NCBI GenBank assembly: GCA_003864495.1
Contig: ML133479.1
Coordinates: 379,854-443,853, forward strand
DNA from: Nemopilema nomurai
Lineage: Eukaryota > Cnidaria > Scyphozoa > Rhizostomeae > Rhizostomatidae
DNA length: 64,000 bases
Reading direction: 5' to 3'
Shown piece after piece: positions 1 through 12,500 of this stretch; positions within the stretch are counted from its first letter, which is position 1; each line of letters begins with the position of its first letter. The notes beneath the pieces were generated by a model. That model searched no databases and was not told where the DNA came from. It saw only the letters and a list, made by a program, of their open reading frames with translations. A program made the translations under genes and the position numbers.

Positions 1-1854
1 AGACATCGGGATTTTGAGACAGTGGCTTCAGAACAGTCTCTGGACATTTAGAGCTCAAAATTGTTGCGAACTAGGAGGAGACAGAAATATACTTAGGGCC
101 TCAACACCCCTCCCCCAAATGCCCCGCAAAGCACCCGTTTTGGTTTTGTAAAGAGATTGACATTGACAAAGGGCAACATGTGCAGCTCTCTTTGGCAGAA
201 TAAAAGGATTGATGAAGTGCCCCACAAAGATTATCTTATGCAAGACCCACACCAGTCGGCAAAGGGAGGGGGCAGGGGTTTCATTTGTTAAAATTAGCAG
301 CCTGCATCATCTGCAGGGACAATTTGGTAATATAGATTTTTTGCACGGTATTATGTTAAATATACTGAATTCAGTGACATTCACACTAGTTGAAAATACA
401 GACAGTATGCAATGAAACATTGTATAATAACATGGTTTATTTTCTGGGTTACATTAAACCCAAAGAAAGTCAAATACTTTTGCTGCTTGTGAATGCAGTG
501 TTCGTGAAAGTAAGTAAGATTAGTGAAAATTCTCACCACAAATTAAAACAATTTGCTTCAATTGTGGGAGTTTGCATGCACCTGGCTTCTAAAGCAAGGA
601 CATACTTAACATTTTTAAAGAGGGTGGGACACATGTATTGAAGTGTACTTCCACTGAATTTCTCAAGTTTCAGCCTTTCATAGAGAGTTGTTGCAAATAG
701 CTGGGCTACAAGTGAAATTTGTTTGTTTGTTGTTTAATACATATGGTTAGGAATTAAATATGAGCCATGGCTGGGGCCAGATAAGGCTAAGATTTTTTTA
801 TTTTAGAGCTTTGAATCCAAATGGCTCAGTGATGGAATAGTTACCCATGCTCAAAAACATTGTCCTAATGTAATTATTCTCAGTGACAATTTTAGTCCAA
901 GACAACAGAACAAACAACTTCTCATTAAAGTTTTCAATAATTCTAGGTTTGTTTTTCATGTTTCCACCAACCTGTTTTTTACTTTCAATCAATTGTTAGA
1001 GATTTTGCATTATTTACCGATTTTGTATTAAAAATTAAAACAATTTTTGTCCCTATTTTTCATCACAAACCTGATTTTTAAGAAAGGTGCCAGCCTTTGT
1101 CATTTGTCTTTGGGTGAATATTAGCAGTATCAGTTTGCTAAGAAACTTTCTTGGGGTCCATGTAGCAGCAACTCAAAGAGGTAGCTAGCAACATCTTGTT
1201 CAGGAAAGATAAATACCAAAGCTGGAATTTACTTAGATCCAAACATTTAGATAATCATTGTTTTGCTGAGAGACACTGAAGAACTCTCGTCTTTCCATAC
1301 CATTTTGTTGTGGTCTCTGGAAGTTTTAATGTCTAACAGTATAATAAAACTCTTTCATTCTATGTAAATATTGGGGGATATGTTGTATATTTTTGAAGTT
1401 GTGGCTCTATGCCTCAATGAAACTAGATTTTCTATTTTCAGTCCGCAAGGCTTTTCTTTCTTTATTATGGGTTCGCTGTAAGCTCTCCATTTCCCCTCTT
1501 ACGTCTAGGAGGATCACCTGCAAACGAATTGAGGTTAAAAACAGATGCTGACCAATGCATATCGTTACATTTTGGAGAAGATCGCGATCAAATTTTGTTT
1601 GGTCATTTTGAATGCGTTGTGAAGATTCTAACATTATTTAGTGATAGAAAACTTTTTGGTCCATCTTTTCGTTGCAAGACAAAAGAAAGTGAAACTTCAA
1701 TAGGGAGTTGGGGAATGGGGACAGAGTACCTCCCAGTTACGAGACGATTTAGAAATTTTGCCTACTGATGATTTCAGTTACAACCTTAACCTTGGTTGAT
1801 AAAGACTACATATGCAAATCAATAGAGAGTTATTTGCAAAATAAAAGTGTTCAG

Positions 1855-1997
1855 CTTCATTCCTGAGGATTTTCGATAAACTGCTACTGGAATTAGAAGA
1901 AGATGAGCCAGAACACAAACTGCTTGAGTCTTTGAAATATTTTTGCCTGGGTACGCTGGTTCGAGGGAAATCCGCTCGCACTCAAATTTCGACATGA
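1855..1997 (+). CDS. Possible terminal exon of an upstream gene
   Basis: After a candidate acceptor (ttcag at 1850-1854) there is an open frame of about 46 codons ending in TGA at 1995-1997. The peptide is strongly charged and helical in composition, starting SFLRIFDKLLLELEEDEPEH and ending with basic residues. I recognise no family. No matching donor could be linked in phase, so this may be chance. A second such piece lies at 2594-2722. Confidence 0.2.
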
Positions 1998-3751
1998 TAA
2001 TGAGGTATACATCTGTGCAAATGTTGGGAATGTCTAGTCAAACAGACTTTCATCAGATACGCTGTGATCAACCAAAAACAGCTGAATAACGATTGAGTAT
2101 GAAAATATTAGCTGCCTTATTTGCCGTTAGATTATATTGGCTTTTTCATCTGATTGATTCTAACCAGATTTTACTCTGGATTTATGGTGTTAAACAGCCT
2201 TGTACATAAAACCTTGTGGCTAAATTGAAGACCATTCGCTGCACAGCCAGTTAATGTATAGTCAAATTTAGAGCAACCCTGAACCAAAATGCCTATTTGG
2301 GTGAAAAAAATGAAACTAACGTGATAATTTGCATAAATGTTGAAAATTTGTGTAGTTGTAAACTTGAATCGCTATTAAGGTTTCTGCTGAATGGCAATAG
2401 CTCTGGGACCGGCAATGCAAAGCACATTAACGTTTTAAAGGTCAAATATAGCGGAAACCTTGGGAAAGGGGGATTGTTTGTTGAGCGAGAAGAGATTTTC
2501 CTTTTTTTCGTATCGATGTACCAACCCTGATATTATATTTTGTAGTCCTGCAGGTGATCCTGTTTTTGACCTGATCCTAACTTGCTTTTTCAGAAAGCAC
2601 GAGCAAAGATGCATAAGCGAGATTGGTCATGCCCATAGCTCTCCGAATAACAAGGAGGAAGTGGAAGGTGCCACACATGATTCTGTGTCTGTTACAGTGC
2701 ATTCTGATTCGATTTTATTTTAAATACAACTATTGCAAACAAAGATGTATCAACATTTATTTAGTGAAATATTGCTTCTTTTGAGCGTAACATTGGTATG
2801 AAGCTCGGTCCATCTCCAAAAATGGGCAATTTCACCTCGCTAAAAATACTTTTAGTCGTTAAACCATTTGTACATTTCATCGTTGCTTGTAGGTAGGCCC
2901 TTGGCCTAAAAGTTAAGAATTGACCTGTTCCCGGAGCTGAAATCAGAAGGCGATTGGCAAGGGCCGGGGAAGCAACATACAACGTTAAAATGCAACACGA
3001 ATCAGCTTTATAGTCAGACTAGCCACCACCCAGGCTACTGGCATGTGTGACTGCCGATAACATTTTCAATGAATGCCTGCGATCAAGGAGCCATCTTGCG
3101 GGGTTGCACATCGTTAAAGTACCTTTTCTTAAGTCATTTTTGTTGTTATGTCGTTTTTTACTGGAACTGCAAGTGTTTTTATAGTATTACAACTTTGTTT
3201 AAAGCCATTCAATTAATTGAACTGACACAACGTGTCCACGGACTAAGAAATTGATTTGTGCAAACAGCGTTAGAAAGAAAGCACTGCGGTAAAAGCTCTC
3301 TGCAAATTCAGTTGCCAATGTTGCTTCATTGTTACCTTGTGGTCAGCAACTTGCTTAGAGGCATAATGCATTGCACACAAACACTTTCTGGAAATGCTTT
3401 GCTTTATCATTATGTTAAAAGTAGCTTTAATCCCCTCATCCTTGAGTGCAATCTTGTTCTTTCTAGCGTTTCCATTCTTATAATGGCGTCGCAAATTACT
3501 TTCAAGTTTCAAAAGACAACAGTTTCATATGTTCAATAATCAGACTACTGTAGAAGCTTCTTTAAATTTTTTTGTAAATGGTATTCTGTGGCTAAATGGG
3601 AGAAAACCTCGATATTGCTTTGTAGTGATTATACTCGTCTTTACTTTCAACAGCGCACATGTGCTAGCTTCTATTGTATCCAGCATTGTTGGTTAAGCTC
3701 AGCAGTGAAAATGCAGACAGATTTCTAATCACCACCGTAAGGACGTTAATC

Positions 3752-4113
3752 ATTCGATCGCCTAGGATTTGATTGGCACCTTGATTCCTTCGCCAAGGAT
3801 TTAATTGGCACTTTCACTCGATCAACATGGATTTGATTGGCACCTTGATTCGTTTGCCAAGGATTTGATTGGCACCTTGACACAATCGACATGTATTTGA
3901 TTGGCACCTTGATTCGATCATCATAGATTTGATTGGCACCTTGATTCGTTTGCCAAGGATTTGATTGGCACCTTGACTCGATTGCCGTGGATTTGATTGG
4001 CACCTTGACTCGATCGTCATGGATTTGATTGGAACCTTGACTCGGTCGCCATGAGTTTGATTGGAACCTTGATTCGATCGCCAAGGATTTTATTGGCACC
4101 TTGATTGTATTAC
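3752..4113. repeat. 32-bp tandem satellite, about 11 copies
   Basis: The core gatttgattggcacctt recurs every 32 bases from 3771 to 4091, separated by a variable spacer of the type gattcgatcgccaag. Copies differ by a few substitutions (gattgg versus aattgg, gcacc versus gaacc). Because 32 is not a multiple of three, a minus-strand frame stays open through it with a 32-residue periodic peptide. I regard that frame as an artefact of the repeat. Confidence 0.9.
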
Positions 4114-4133
4114 TATGGACTAATTGCATATAG

Positions 4134-4180
4134 CTAGGGGGACAAGTAAGGACTAGAGGGACAAGTAAGGACTAGAGGGA
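4134..4180. repeat. 19-bp tandem repeat, about 2.5 copies
   Basis: The unit ctagagggacaagtaagga is repeated directly next to the 32-bp satellite. It is a short, nearly perfect duplication with no coding content. Confidence 0.75.
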
Positions 4181-5276
4181 AACTGTCCTAAACCATGGCT
4201 CATAATAACCATGTTGGCAACGCTTCTGTGAGAATGGAGAGAAGGATTTCCGAAAAATTTTTCGACAAGCTGTTAGAATAGTATCAATCGTAGCTCGACG
4301 AAGAAGTACCCGTATCTTCAGCGATTCAGCCCCGATTTGATGCTAATATTGATCAGCTTCATTAACAACAAGAATGTTAATGAAATTAAACGTGGTATCG
4401 AAGTTTTTTAATTGGCCTTTTCAGATAACAAAAATTGACCGTTCCTCCTTTGCTATCATGTACCTCTGTTGCTGAAAGTTGCCTTTAGCGGTCTAGCCGT
4501 ACAATGCGTGTTCAGTTAGTGTACCTAAAATACTATTTTTTGATAAATTTGTCGCTCGCATTCATTATACGCACCACATTTGAATGCTAAGAATAATGTT
4601 TTATGCTGGAAATGACAGCTCGAAACAACACACATGAATCTGCTTCCAACAAATAAACTGCGACCCGTTAATGTTTGAATAATAGAAGCAAAAATAATGA
4701 GTTTCATCAATGTATCATTTTATTTCTTATCGCAATGCTGAATAATATGCTTATCAAGGGAATTGGCCTTTGCCGCGAATTCACAAGAAATAAAGAAACT
4801 TATTTTTTGGATGAGGTTTGCAGCCTTTTCCACTTGCGACCTAGCTGGAAGTCGAGTAATTTGTAAATGACCGATGATGACAAAATCCTTCGCATTGCAG
4901 TACCAATGTTTGTTTATCGATAATTGACACAAAAAGCTGAAAGAATATCTAAGCTAAGATCAAGTAAAACGGAAGGTCAGAACTTAATGAGTTTTCAAAT
5001 GCACCCATCGAAAGTTAATTTATGTTGTTCCCGCGTTCATTGGGTGGTACATTCTTTCCTTGAAGTTTGGTCGCTTTTGTGAATCTGCCAGATTGATTTC
5101 TGTTTATGCAGACGTGCATCTGAACAAGCAAGAGCTGATCAACTCAAATCGAATTTCGTCATTGTATAATTAACAAGGGGAACCAAACATCTAGTTAAAG
5201 TGCTAAGAGCCTGGAGTGAAGACTAGACTGGTTGGCGAAGCAAAAGTCGTTCGTCTCATGTCTAGCAACTGAAAAA

Positions 5277-6531
5277 ATGAACCGACTTTCTTTCTTGTTA
5301 GCTCTTGTCAGCTCCTTGCATATCGAATTTTGCACTTCTCTGTCATGTGCTGACTACAAAAAGCCCCTCAAGACCAACAGCGCTGTGAACAGTGTGAGCC
5401 GAAAGTTCCTCAACTGCTGGGGAAATGAAGTCGAACATGGTGAATCAGACTTGATTATTCTGATTGACAAGTCTGGCAGTATGCAGCAAAGTGGCTGGAA
5501 TTCTGCAAAGGACTTTGTCGATTCCCTGCTCACTGAAGTGAGGGTGGCCTTCAATGCAACTAGAATCGCCATCGGAACTTTTGCAAGCGCGCACAGGATG
5601 GAACTGAACTACCTCACCAATCAACAGGGGGTTGCCAACCACAAGTGCCGGTATGTTGTCCCTAAAGCATTCTGTTTTCATGTAAAAGATGTCCCATTTT
5701 TTAGTTACTGCATTAGTACACGCTTTGCCTGGTTGTTCGTTGGATGTGTTTTTGACCATCGTAAACTAAGCGAAACCTTATGACTCTATTTATGAGCTTC
5801 TATTTCTCTGAAACTTCTATTTGTGGTTTGTTGTCAAATCAAATTTTGATAAGAACGCAATGATTAGATAACGGGAGCTTAAACCAAAATCTTGATCAGT
5901 TGCTTCAAATGATTTCCTTATTGCAACGTGTAACCAACCGAATAGGCTAAGACCGCAGTTAATTCTGAACTTTCATGTGCTGTATGCTCGCAGTCAAAAC
6001 TGGCTTTGAACTTGTTGGGCAACAATGGTTTGTGAGTCGTTGCCCCTGTTTAACGAGTAGAGCAAAGCTAATCTCCTTTCTAGCGCAAACGAGTTCTTTT
6101 AGCAGTCCTCAAGTTTGATCAATGTGATTTCAGCTTTGTGCGAGATTTCGAGAGGATTACCTACACAAGCGGGAGCATGGGATACATGACAAACATGCAA
6201 GGGTCTCTCCAGGATGCATACAACGTGTTCTTGGAGCTGATTAGCAACCCCCAGAAGCATCACTACCGACAGAATGCCAACAAGGTGGTGATGGTGTTGA
6301 GCGACGGAATGCCCAACATGAGAGCCGATGGAACCGTGGTCTGGAACATCGACCTGAAGCCAGACGTGCTGAGGATCAAGCAGCTGGGATTTGTCGAGAT
6401 GTACGCCGTGGCGGTGACAAAGTACTCAGACCAGAGCTTCATGCAAAACGTTCTGGCAACAGATCCTTCTCTCTACATCTATCAGCCAACCTTTAGCGAC
6501 CTCACTAACCTGGCAAAGTCCATCAGAGGAG
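5277..6531 (+). other. Signal peptide and von Willebrand factor A domain
   Basis: The first two exons (joined in phase 2) encode residues 1-257. A hydrophobic leader of about 23 residues precedes the VWA domain, which starts near residue 57. The metal-ion-dependent adhesion site is intact: DKSGS (D64, S66, S68) follows the first beta strand, and an LSDG loop supplies a later acidic ligand. VWA domains bind protein ligands through a divalent cation, so this end can plausibly bind matrix or receptor partners. Confidence 0.88.
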
Positions 6532-9500
6532 GTGCATAAGTTCCCTTTACTATCACGGTATACTGAGAACGGGCAGGGTGAATGTAATACAGTGGTTTGG
6601 GACTTACGTACCTAGGAAAAGTCACAATTGTTTGACAAAGGTTTTTAATTGATTGAAGGAGGTTTTTGTCTAGCTCGATTAGTCCTACCTCGGTTTTTTT
6701 TGTTCTCGACATTCAAAACAGTTATTTTGACCTTTTACCGGCCTAGCTAGCTTAAAATTATCAAGACACATTGATTACTGCCTCTAGTAATAAGAGTTAA
6801 AATTATAATTATCATAATTAGAAGAATGAGGCTGGTAGAGGCCCTAACAAATCAAACGGTGATCCTTTTCTAGATCCCTACGAACGAGACTACGAAACCT
6901 CCGCAGTAGGCCCTAACGAGTGTGTGGAAGGATGCGACAGCAAAGCATTCTGTGGCTGCAATCTAAAGAGCGGCAAGTACAAGTGCGCCTGCAGCGTGGG
7001 CTACTATGGAACCGCTGAGAAGCAGAATACCCGTTCCACATGTGCCCGTAAGAATCGTACCTTATTTGTATCGATCCACTTTCAACAACATTCATGCTCG
7101 TTCGTAACAGGAACTAATAGACTGTTAATCCAGTAACGCAGCTATCTGTTCAAGCGACAGTCGCCTGTGCGTGTCCTGGTGCAAATAGTGCTCCGTGTCT
7201 GTGTTCCGTGCTCGTGTTCGTGTTCCGTGTTCGTGTTCCGTGTTCGTTGCATAATCTCAGCGAGCCAGTGTTGCGTCGAAGAAAAGCTGAGAAAGGATGC
7301 AATCGGTTCTCGTACCTTTGGTTGTTGCCAATTAAAACTGCTACTTTGTTGTTAAATGTTTTTAATAGTTCCGTTATCTTTTTTTGCAGTCTGCCCTGCG
7401 GATACATATGGAGACAGAGCTGGAATGGTGACGAGCTGCACGCCCTGCCCACCAAACTCAGGCACAAGTGGTGCAGTTGGAAAGACCCAGGTTGCCCAGT
7501 GCACCTGTAAACAAGGCTACCGTGGAAACCCCAGCAGAGGTTTACCCTGCACCAGTAAGGCATCAATTTAGTTTTTTTCATATGATATGTATATTAACAT
7601 TGATATGTCTATTATTTCATGACATCTATCATAAATAACTCGATAATAATAATAATGCTAATTATAATAATAATGATAATGACAATACGTGTTATCGATG
7701 TAGTCCATGTCCTGCTAATTATTTCAAATTATTCTGAGACACTTGCTGCAGATGGTCCTTGCCTAGAGATATCCTCTTAGGTGCATGTTCCAACGGAATA
7801 TCATGGTGGCTCTTTTGGCTATGTCTATCATGAATTGCTCAAGCTTCCGCTAACGATTTACCTCTTTGCCTTGGCTAGTATTTCTGATAACTTCGACGTT
7901 TTACTGGTTTATGTCATTTGATTTATTGAAAGCCCTCTTTGAAAAAGTTGCTACTGAAAGCACGTCTTCTTATCTGCAGCAAAATAATAGAAAGGAAAAG
8001 TAAAATGAAGTTAGAATGGTTGAAACGTAATAGGCAACGCAGCACTTTTGGCACTGAAAGAGATCAATAAGGTGTTTCTTTTCAGAGGTAAAGTGCAATC
8101 CTGTGTCAGGCATCAATAATGGATTCATCGACAACCCATCGGAATGCGGCAAGAACGAGTTTGGCGCAACCTGTATCTTCAGGTGTAATGGAGGATTCCG
8201 GCTAGAGGGCAACGACATCCTAACATGTGACCACACCGGATCCTTTTCCGGGGCTACACCTAGGTGCATCCGTAAGTGCATTATCTCTTTCATCTTTTGC
8301 CAAGTCTAAAGATTGTAATTTATCATTGTCAGACATATACATGAATGAAGACACACACAATACATGAATGTATTACGTACATGTGAATTTGTGCCTATTG
8401 AAATCATTGCTCTAATTTTGATAAATTTTTTTTCCAACAGCCTTAAGATGTCCCGCTGCAATCATTAAGGACACCGCTAGCTATACTGTGCTTTGCAAAG
8501 GAAATCTTGATGTTGCCTCCAATACCTATGCTGTGGGAGAAAAATGCACCTTTACTTGCAGAAACAAGTTCTTTCATTTGAATGGAACAAAATTGAGAGA
8601 GTGCCAATCATCAGAAAAGTGGTCAGGAGAGTCGTTTTCTTGCAAAGGTATTCAAAAGAACATAGGACGGTTTTTATATCTCATTGCTTAATTTACGCCA
8701 GCCAGTAAAATGATATGAAATACAAAGTCGAACTTTATGAGTTGCTCTAGAGTTTTACAGTTCCTTGTTTATGAACTATAATGACTACCCAAGTTTTTTT
8801 CATTTGTGTATATATTTTTTAACTGAAATAGTTAAGACACGCCTACTTGACTAGTGTGGCAAATCTTATTTGGCAGTCTGTTAGCGTGCAAAATGTCATC
8901 CAATGACATTGCTTTATTCGTTCCCAGATCGTATGGCTTATTTGACGAATAAACTCGTGCGTTTCAACAAGTTATTTTCTTGCGTATTCAACAAGAATTA
9001 ACTCTTTTCCGTAGAAATTGCTTGCCCGAAAGTATCAAAAGATCACGAAAAATTGTCAACCGAGAGCGTAGATGTCAATTGTTTTGAAAGAGAAACGAAG
9101 GTGGACGAAGTGTGTAGGTTTGAATGTCCGACCGGGTATGAGCTTAGTGGCTCGAGATCAGTTACTTGTGCCAACAATAATGGACCGCTTGGTAAATGGA
9201 CAACTGGCACGGGAACTTTTGTCGCTCCTAATTGTAAAGGTAAATTTTGGACAATTCTTTTTCTATCCTAATAGTACCTTTGCTCATGGTGATTGCTTTT
9301 GCCTATAAATAAACTTAAACCTAGTTGTTTTTCCCAACATATCTGCATTATATTCTGTTTCGTTAAGTTTTGAATTTTTCTGATAGACACACAGAAGCCA
9401 AGATTTAGCAACGATAACCAGTGCTCCAATGGAATCAAGCTTGTAAACACGACCTTGCCCGATCGCTCATACGGTGTCATCAACTTCGATGCCATTGGTG

Positions 9501-12500
9501 TGACTGACAATAGCGGTGGCCCAATAACTATCGTGAGTTCTCCCGAAGGCTACGAGCTGGGCCTGTCATATAACATCCCCATTACTCCCATCAAGCAGAG
9601 TCTGGCTGTTACGTTCACCGCCACAGACGCCAGTAATAACAAAGCCACGTGCAGGTTCTTCGTGGAAATCAAAGGTAAGGTACCAAGGATGCGCGTATCG
9701 ATTTATTAGCAGGCACTCTGGTCCACTAATGGACACATTAGTCCAAGGACCTGGAAATACCTTATCAACCTTTCACTGAAATTATGTACCATGCGTGCGA
9801 GATTCTTTGCTTCCTAAAGAGTTCAAAAGACAAGCAGTAATTTGATTCGGTTTTGTAGACGAACAGCCACCGAAGATTCTAACATGTCCCAAAGAAAACA
9901 TAATAAACAAGACTTCAAGCCGGGAAATCAAAATAATTTGGCCAGAGCCAACATATTCTGACAACTGTGGAAACAGGACTGAGTGCAAAATTGACGTTTA
10001 TACAGCAACACCCCCAAACAGTCCCTTTCAACAAGGCTCATCTACAACGATTTCTTACAAGGCAACCGACCCCTCTGGTAACGTCAATGAAAAGTGCATA
10101 TTCAATATTATCATCAAAGGTAAGTGCTGATATGAAGGTTGTTTGCTTCAGCTTAAAAGTCCGTTTTAAAAGTTCGTTTTCCAACTTTGAACTCCCACCC
10201 GGCACTTATGAGTATTTTTTAAATTAGCAATAGATTGAGATATCTCCTTTAATTTCTACATCGTCATTCTACAAGCATCTGCATTTCGCTCGAATTAAGT
10301 GTAAGAACGAAGTTGTAGCTTGCCCTTTCTATTACATCTTAAATGTTTTTTTTAGTATCCTAACTTTGCACAATTGCTACAATTTTACGTTGAACTCTAC
10401 AGACGTTTATCTAATATATAACATAACCCTTTAATACCTGGAGGCATTATGGAAACAATTTTCCATGGTCGGGGGCATTGACAACTTTCTCCAGCCTTGT
10501 GTATCATTTTTTACAACAGCCCCAACCTGTGACCCACTTCCTGCTCCGCGGAATGGAATGGTAGCAGATCATGGAACATTTGCTATGATTTCTTGTCCAG
10601 TTGGTCTTTTCCCAAATGAAGCTGCTCCCTTTTTTTACTCGTGCAAGAATGAGAAATGGGAAGGATTCTACACGATACCAATTACACCTACTCAATTAGT
10701 TCCAGACTGCATTTGTAAGTATGCATCTAGCTTATTGGTATCACAAATTTTTCATGAAGTTATTGTTGAAAACTTTTGTTTAGAACAGATTTCCAAGCCC
10801 CAGCAACATAGGGCAAAATCTTTCCGGCCGCTATACTGCCAAATGGCGACGCGCAAAGTTTTACCCGCAATTGGCGACACTTTGATTTTGATGCCGGCCT
10901 CCTGCAAGGTGCAATGTGACTGGGTTTCACTACAACCACAACGAACTTGGGCATGGCAGAGTGCAGTTGAGGCTTGATCGGCTCATTCTATATTAAAAAA
11001 TTTACAGTTTGAGAACTGGCCTTAAAAATTGTCAGTTCTACGGAAAAATAGTTCAAAGTTTACAATTATTTTAACTGAAAGGCAAACGGCACTATACCGA
11101 ACGCAAGAAATAAGGTGAAATTGCTCGGCATTTCCGGAAAATTGGTTCATGTTCAAAATTTTTCCGTAAAAATGCCTAACGTTAAAATTGCCTAATTATG
11201 GATGCAGTTGACTGAAAATTAAAAACAGCCATATTTTTTTAGATGTGGAGTATATTCGTGAAATTTTTCTCGACTTCGAAATAGTTTCAACTAGTTTTTA
11301 TAGAAGAAGGAAACCAAACAATAAAGATAATTGGCAAGGTCAAGAAGCGTTGTTTATTATTTAAATCGGCGATTATGAAAAATTCCCCCAATTCCGCTTC
11401 CTGAATTTTTGAATGCTTGCAGTCAACAGTTCAATTTTTTAGTATAATGTCTCCTTCAGTGGCGGGAAGTTGAGTAACGCTTTGAAATTTACTTTTTAAT
11501 TTGCTCATTTTCCCCTCTTTGCTTAATAGGCCTAGGCCACAGGTGCTTTTGTTTGTTGATGAAGCATACGGGAACCAGGTTTAGATCTGTGCCATTGTGT
11601 CTTGATCAAATGCTTTAACTTACCTGAATAAGGTGAAAACGATAAGACACAAAGATGAGAAGGAAGAATAGCATTTCAAATTCGTCTTGTCATAACAGAT
11701 CAGCAGCTCGCTGCGGATCAATTTGTTATTTGCGGCAAGTAAAGTCACACCAGCACGCGCGCGCATAGAGATATGTTTGCTCTATATAGCCATAAAGGTG
11801 TCTCTGGTTTCTTGGTTGCTTCTTCGTAGTAACATCCATTGAAAGGATTCACTGTTATCTTTCTACACCTCAATTTGATTTATGTAGAATAAATCAAGTT
11901 GTTTGCCAGTTTCACCCTCTGTCAAATTGCACAATTCATTTCAACGGGTACGTTTTTTGTGTATTCTTTCAGCCAAAACCCCGCCTTATGGCCTGATTGA
12001 AGCTTTTTACATAAAGTATCAGTACCATGGAGACTGCAATAGCGTAGCTGCTCAGGAGCACGTGAAAAACAATCTGAAGGGATTTTGCGGAGATTCGTGC
12101 AAGCAAGGAACAATCACTGTCCATTGCGGCGCCACTACTGTTGTGAAACGAAGAGCTAGAAGATCCGTGCTGTTGCTGACAGTAAAAATGGAAGTTAAAA
12201 TCACTACTACAAAGGAGCAAGCTGCCAGCGTAACTTGAAATTTTCTTGCTTGTCGACATTGTAATGCTTGGTGAATATAGATAATGGTGAGGGTATTGTG
12301 TAGAAATTCCTATGAAGATCTCACGCGCAGATTTCTAGTTTCACTACAGAAATTAAAGGAATACTTTGAAAAATGTCAGAAAAATCCAAAACCAAAACCA
12401 ACTTCGTTTCTAAAGAGCTTTTCATTGTTGGAATTGAAATATCAATACCCCCAAAATAGAGTGCCTCTTTTCTTGTGCCATTTTTTAGTCACTGGTTACT

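Larger units (their letters stand above)
1..5276. other. Gene-poor upstream region
   Basis: No convincing complete gene is visible before the start codon at 5277. Short open stretches on both strands overlap one another and lack consistent splice signals. Two small exon-like pieces on the plus strand (1855-1997 and about 2594-2722) each follow a pyrimidine-rich AG and end at a stop, so the 3' end of a gene lying to the left is possible. I could not join them in phase. The main defined structure is the 32-bp satellite at 3752-4113. Confidence 0.5.

Noticed and set aside
1407..1634. Minus-strand exon-like segment ending ERKALRTENRKSSFIEA
   Set aside because: A plus-strand frame with an equally good acceptor overlaps it and neither links to further exons; no family match.
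2594..2722. Plus-strand exon-like tail starting KHEQRCISEIGHAHSS
   Set aside because: Good acceptor and stop, but no compatible upstream exon and no recognisable domain, so left as a remark only.
3746..4129. Minus-strand 127-codon open frame with a 32-residue period
   Set aside because: It is a translation of the 32-bp satellite; other frames also stay open and no start or splice context supports it.
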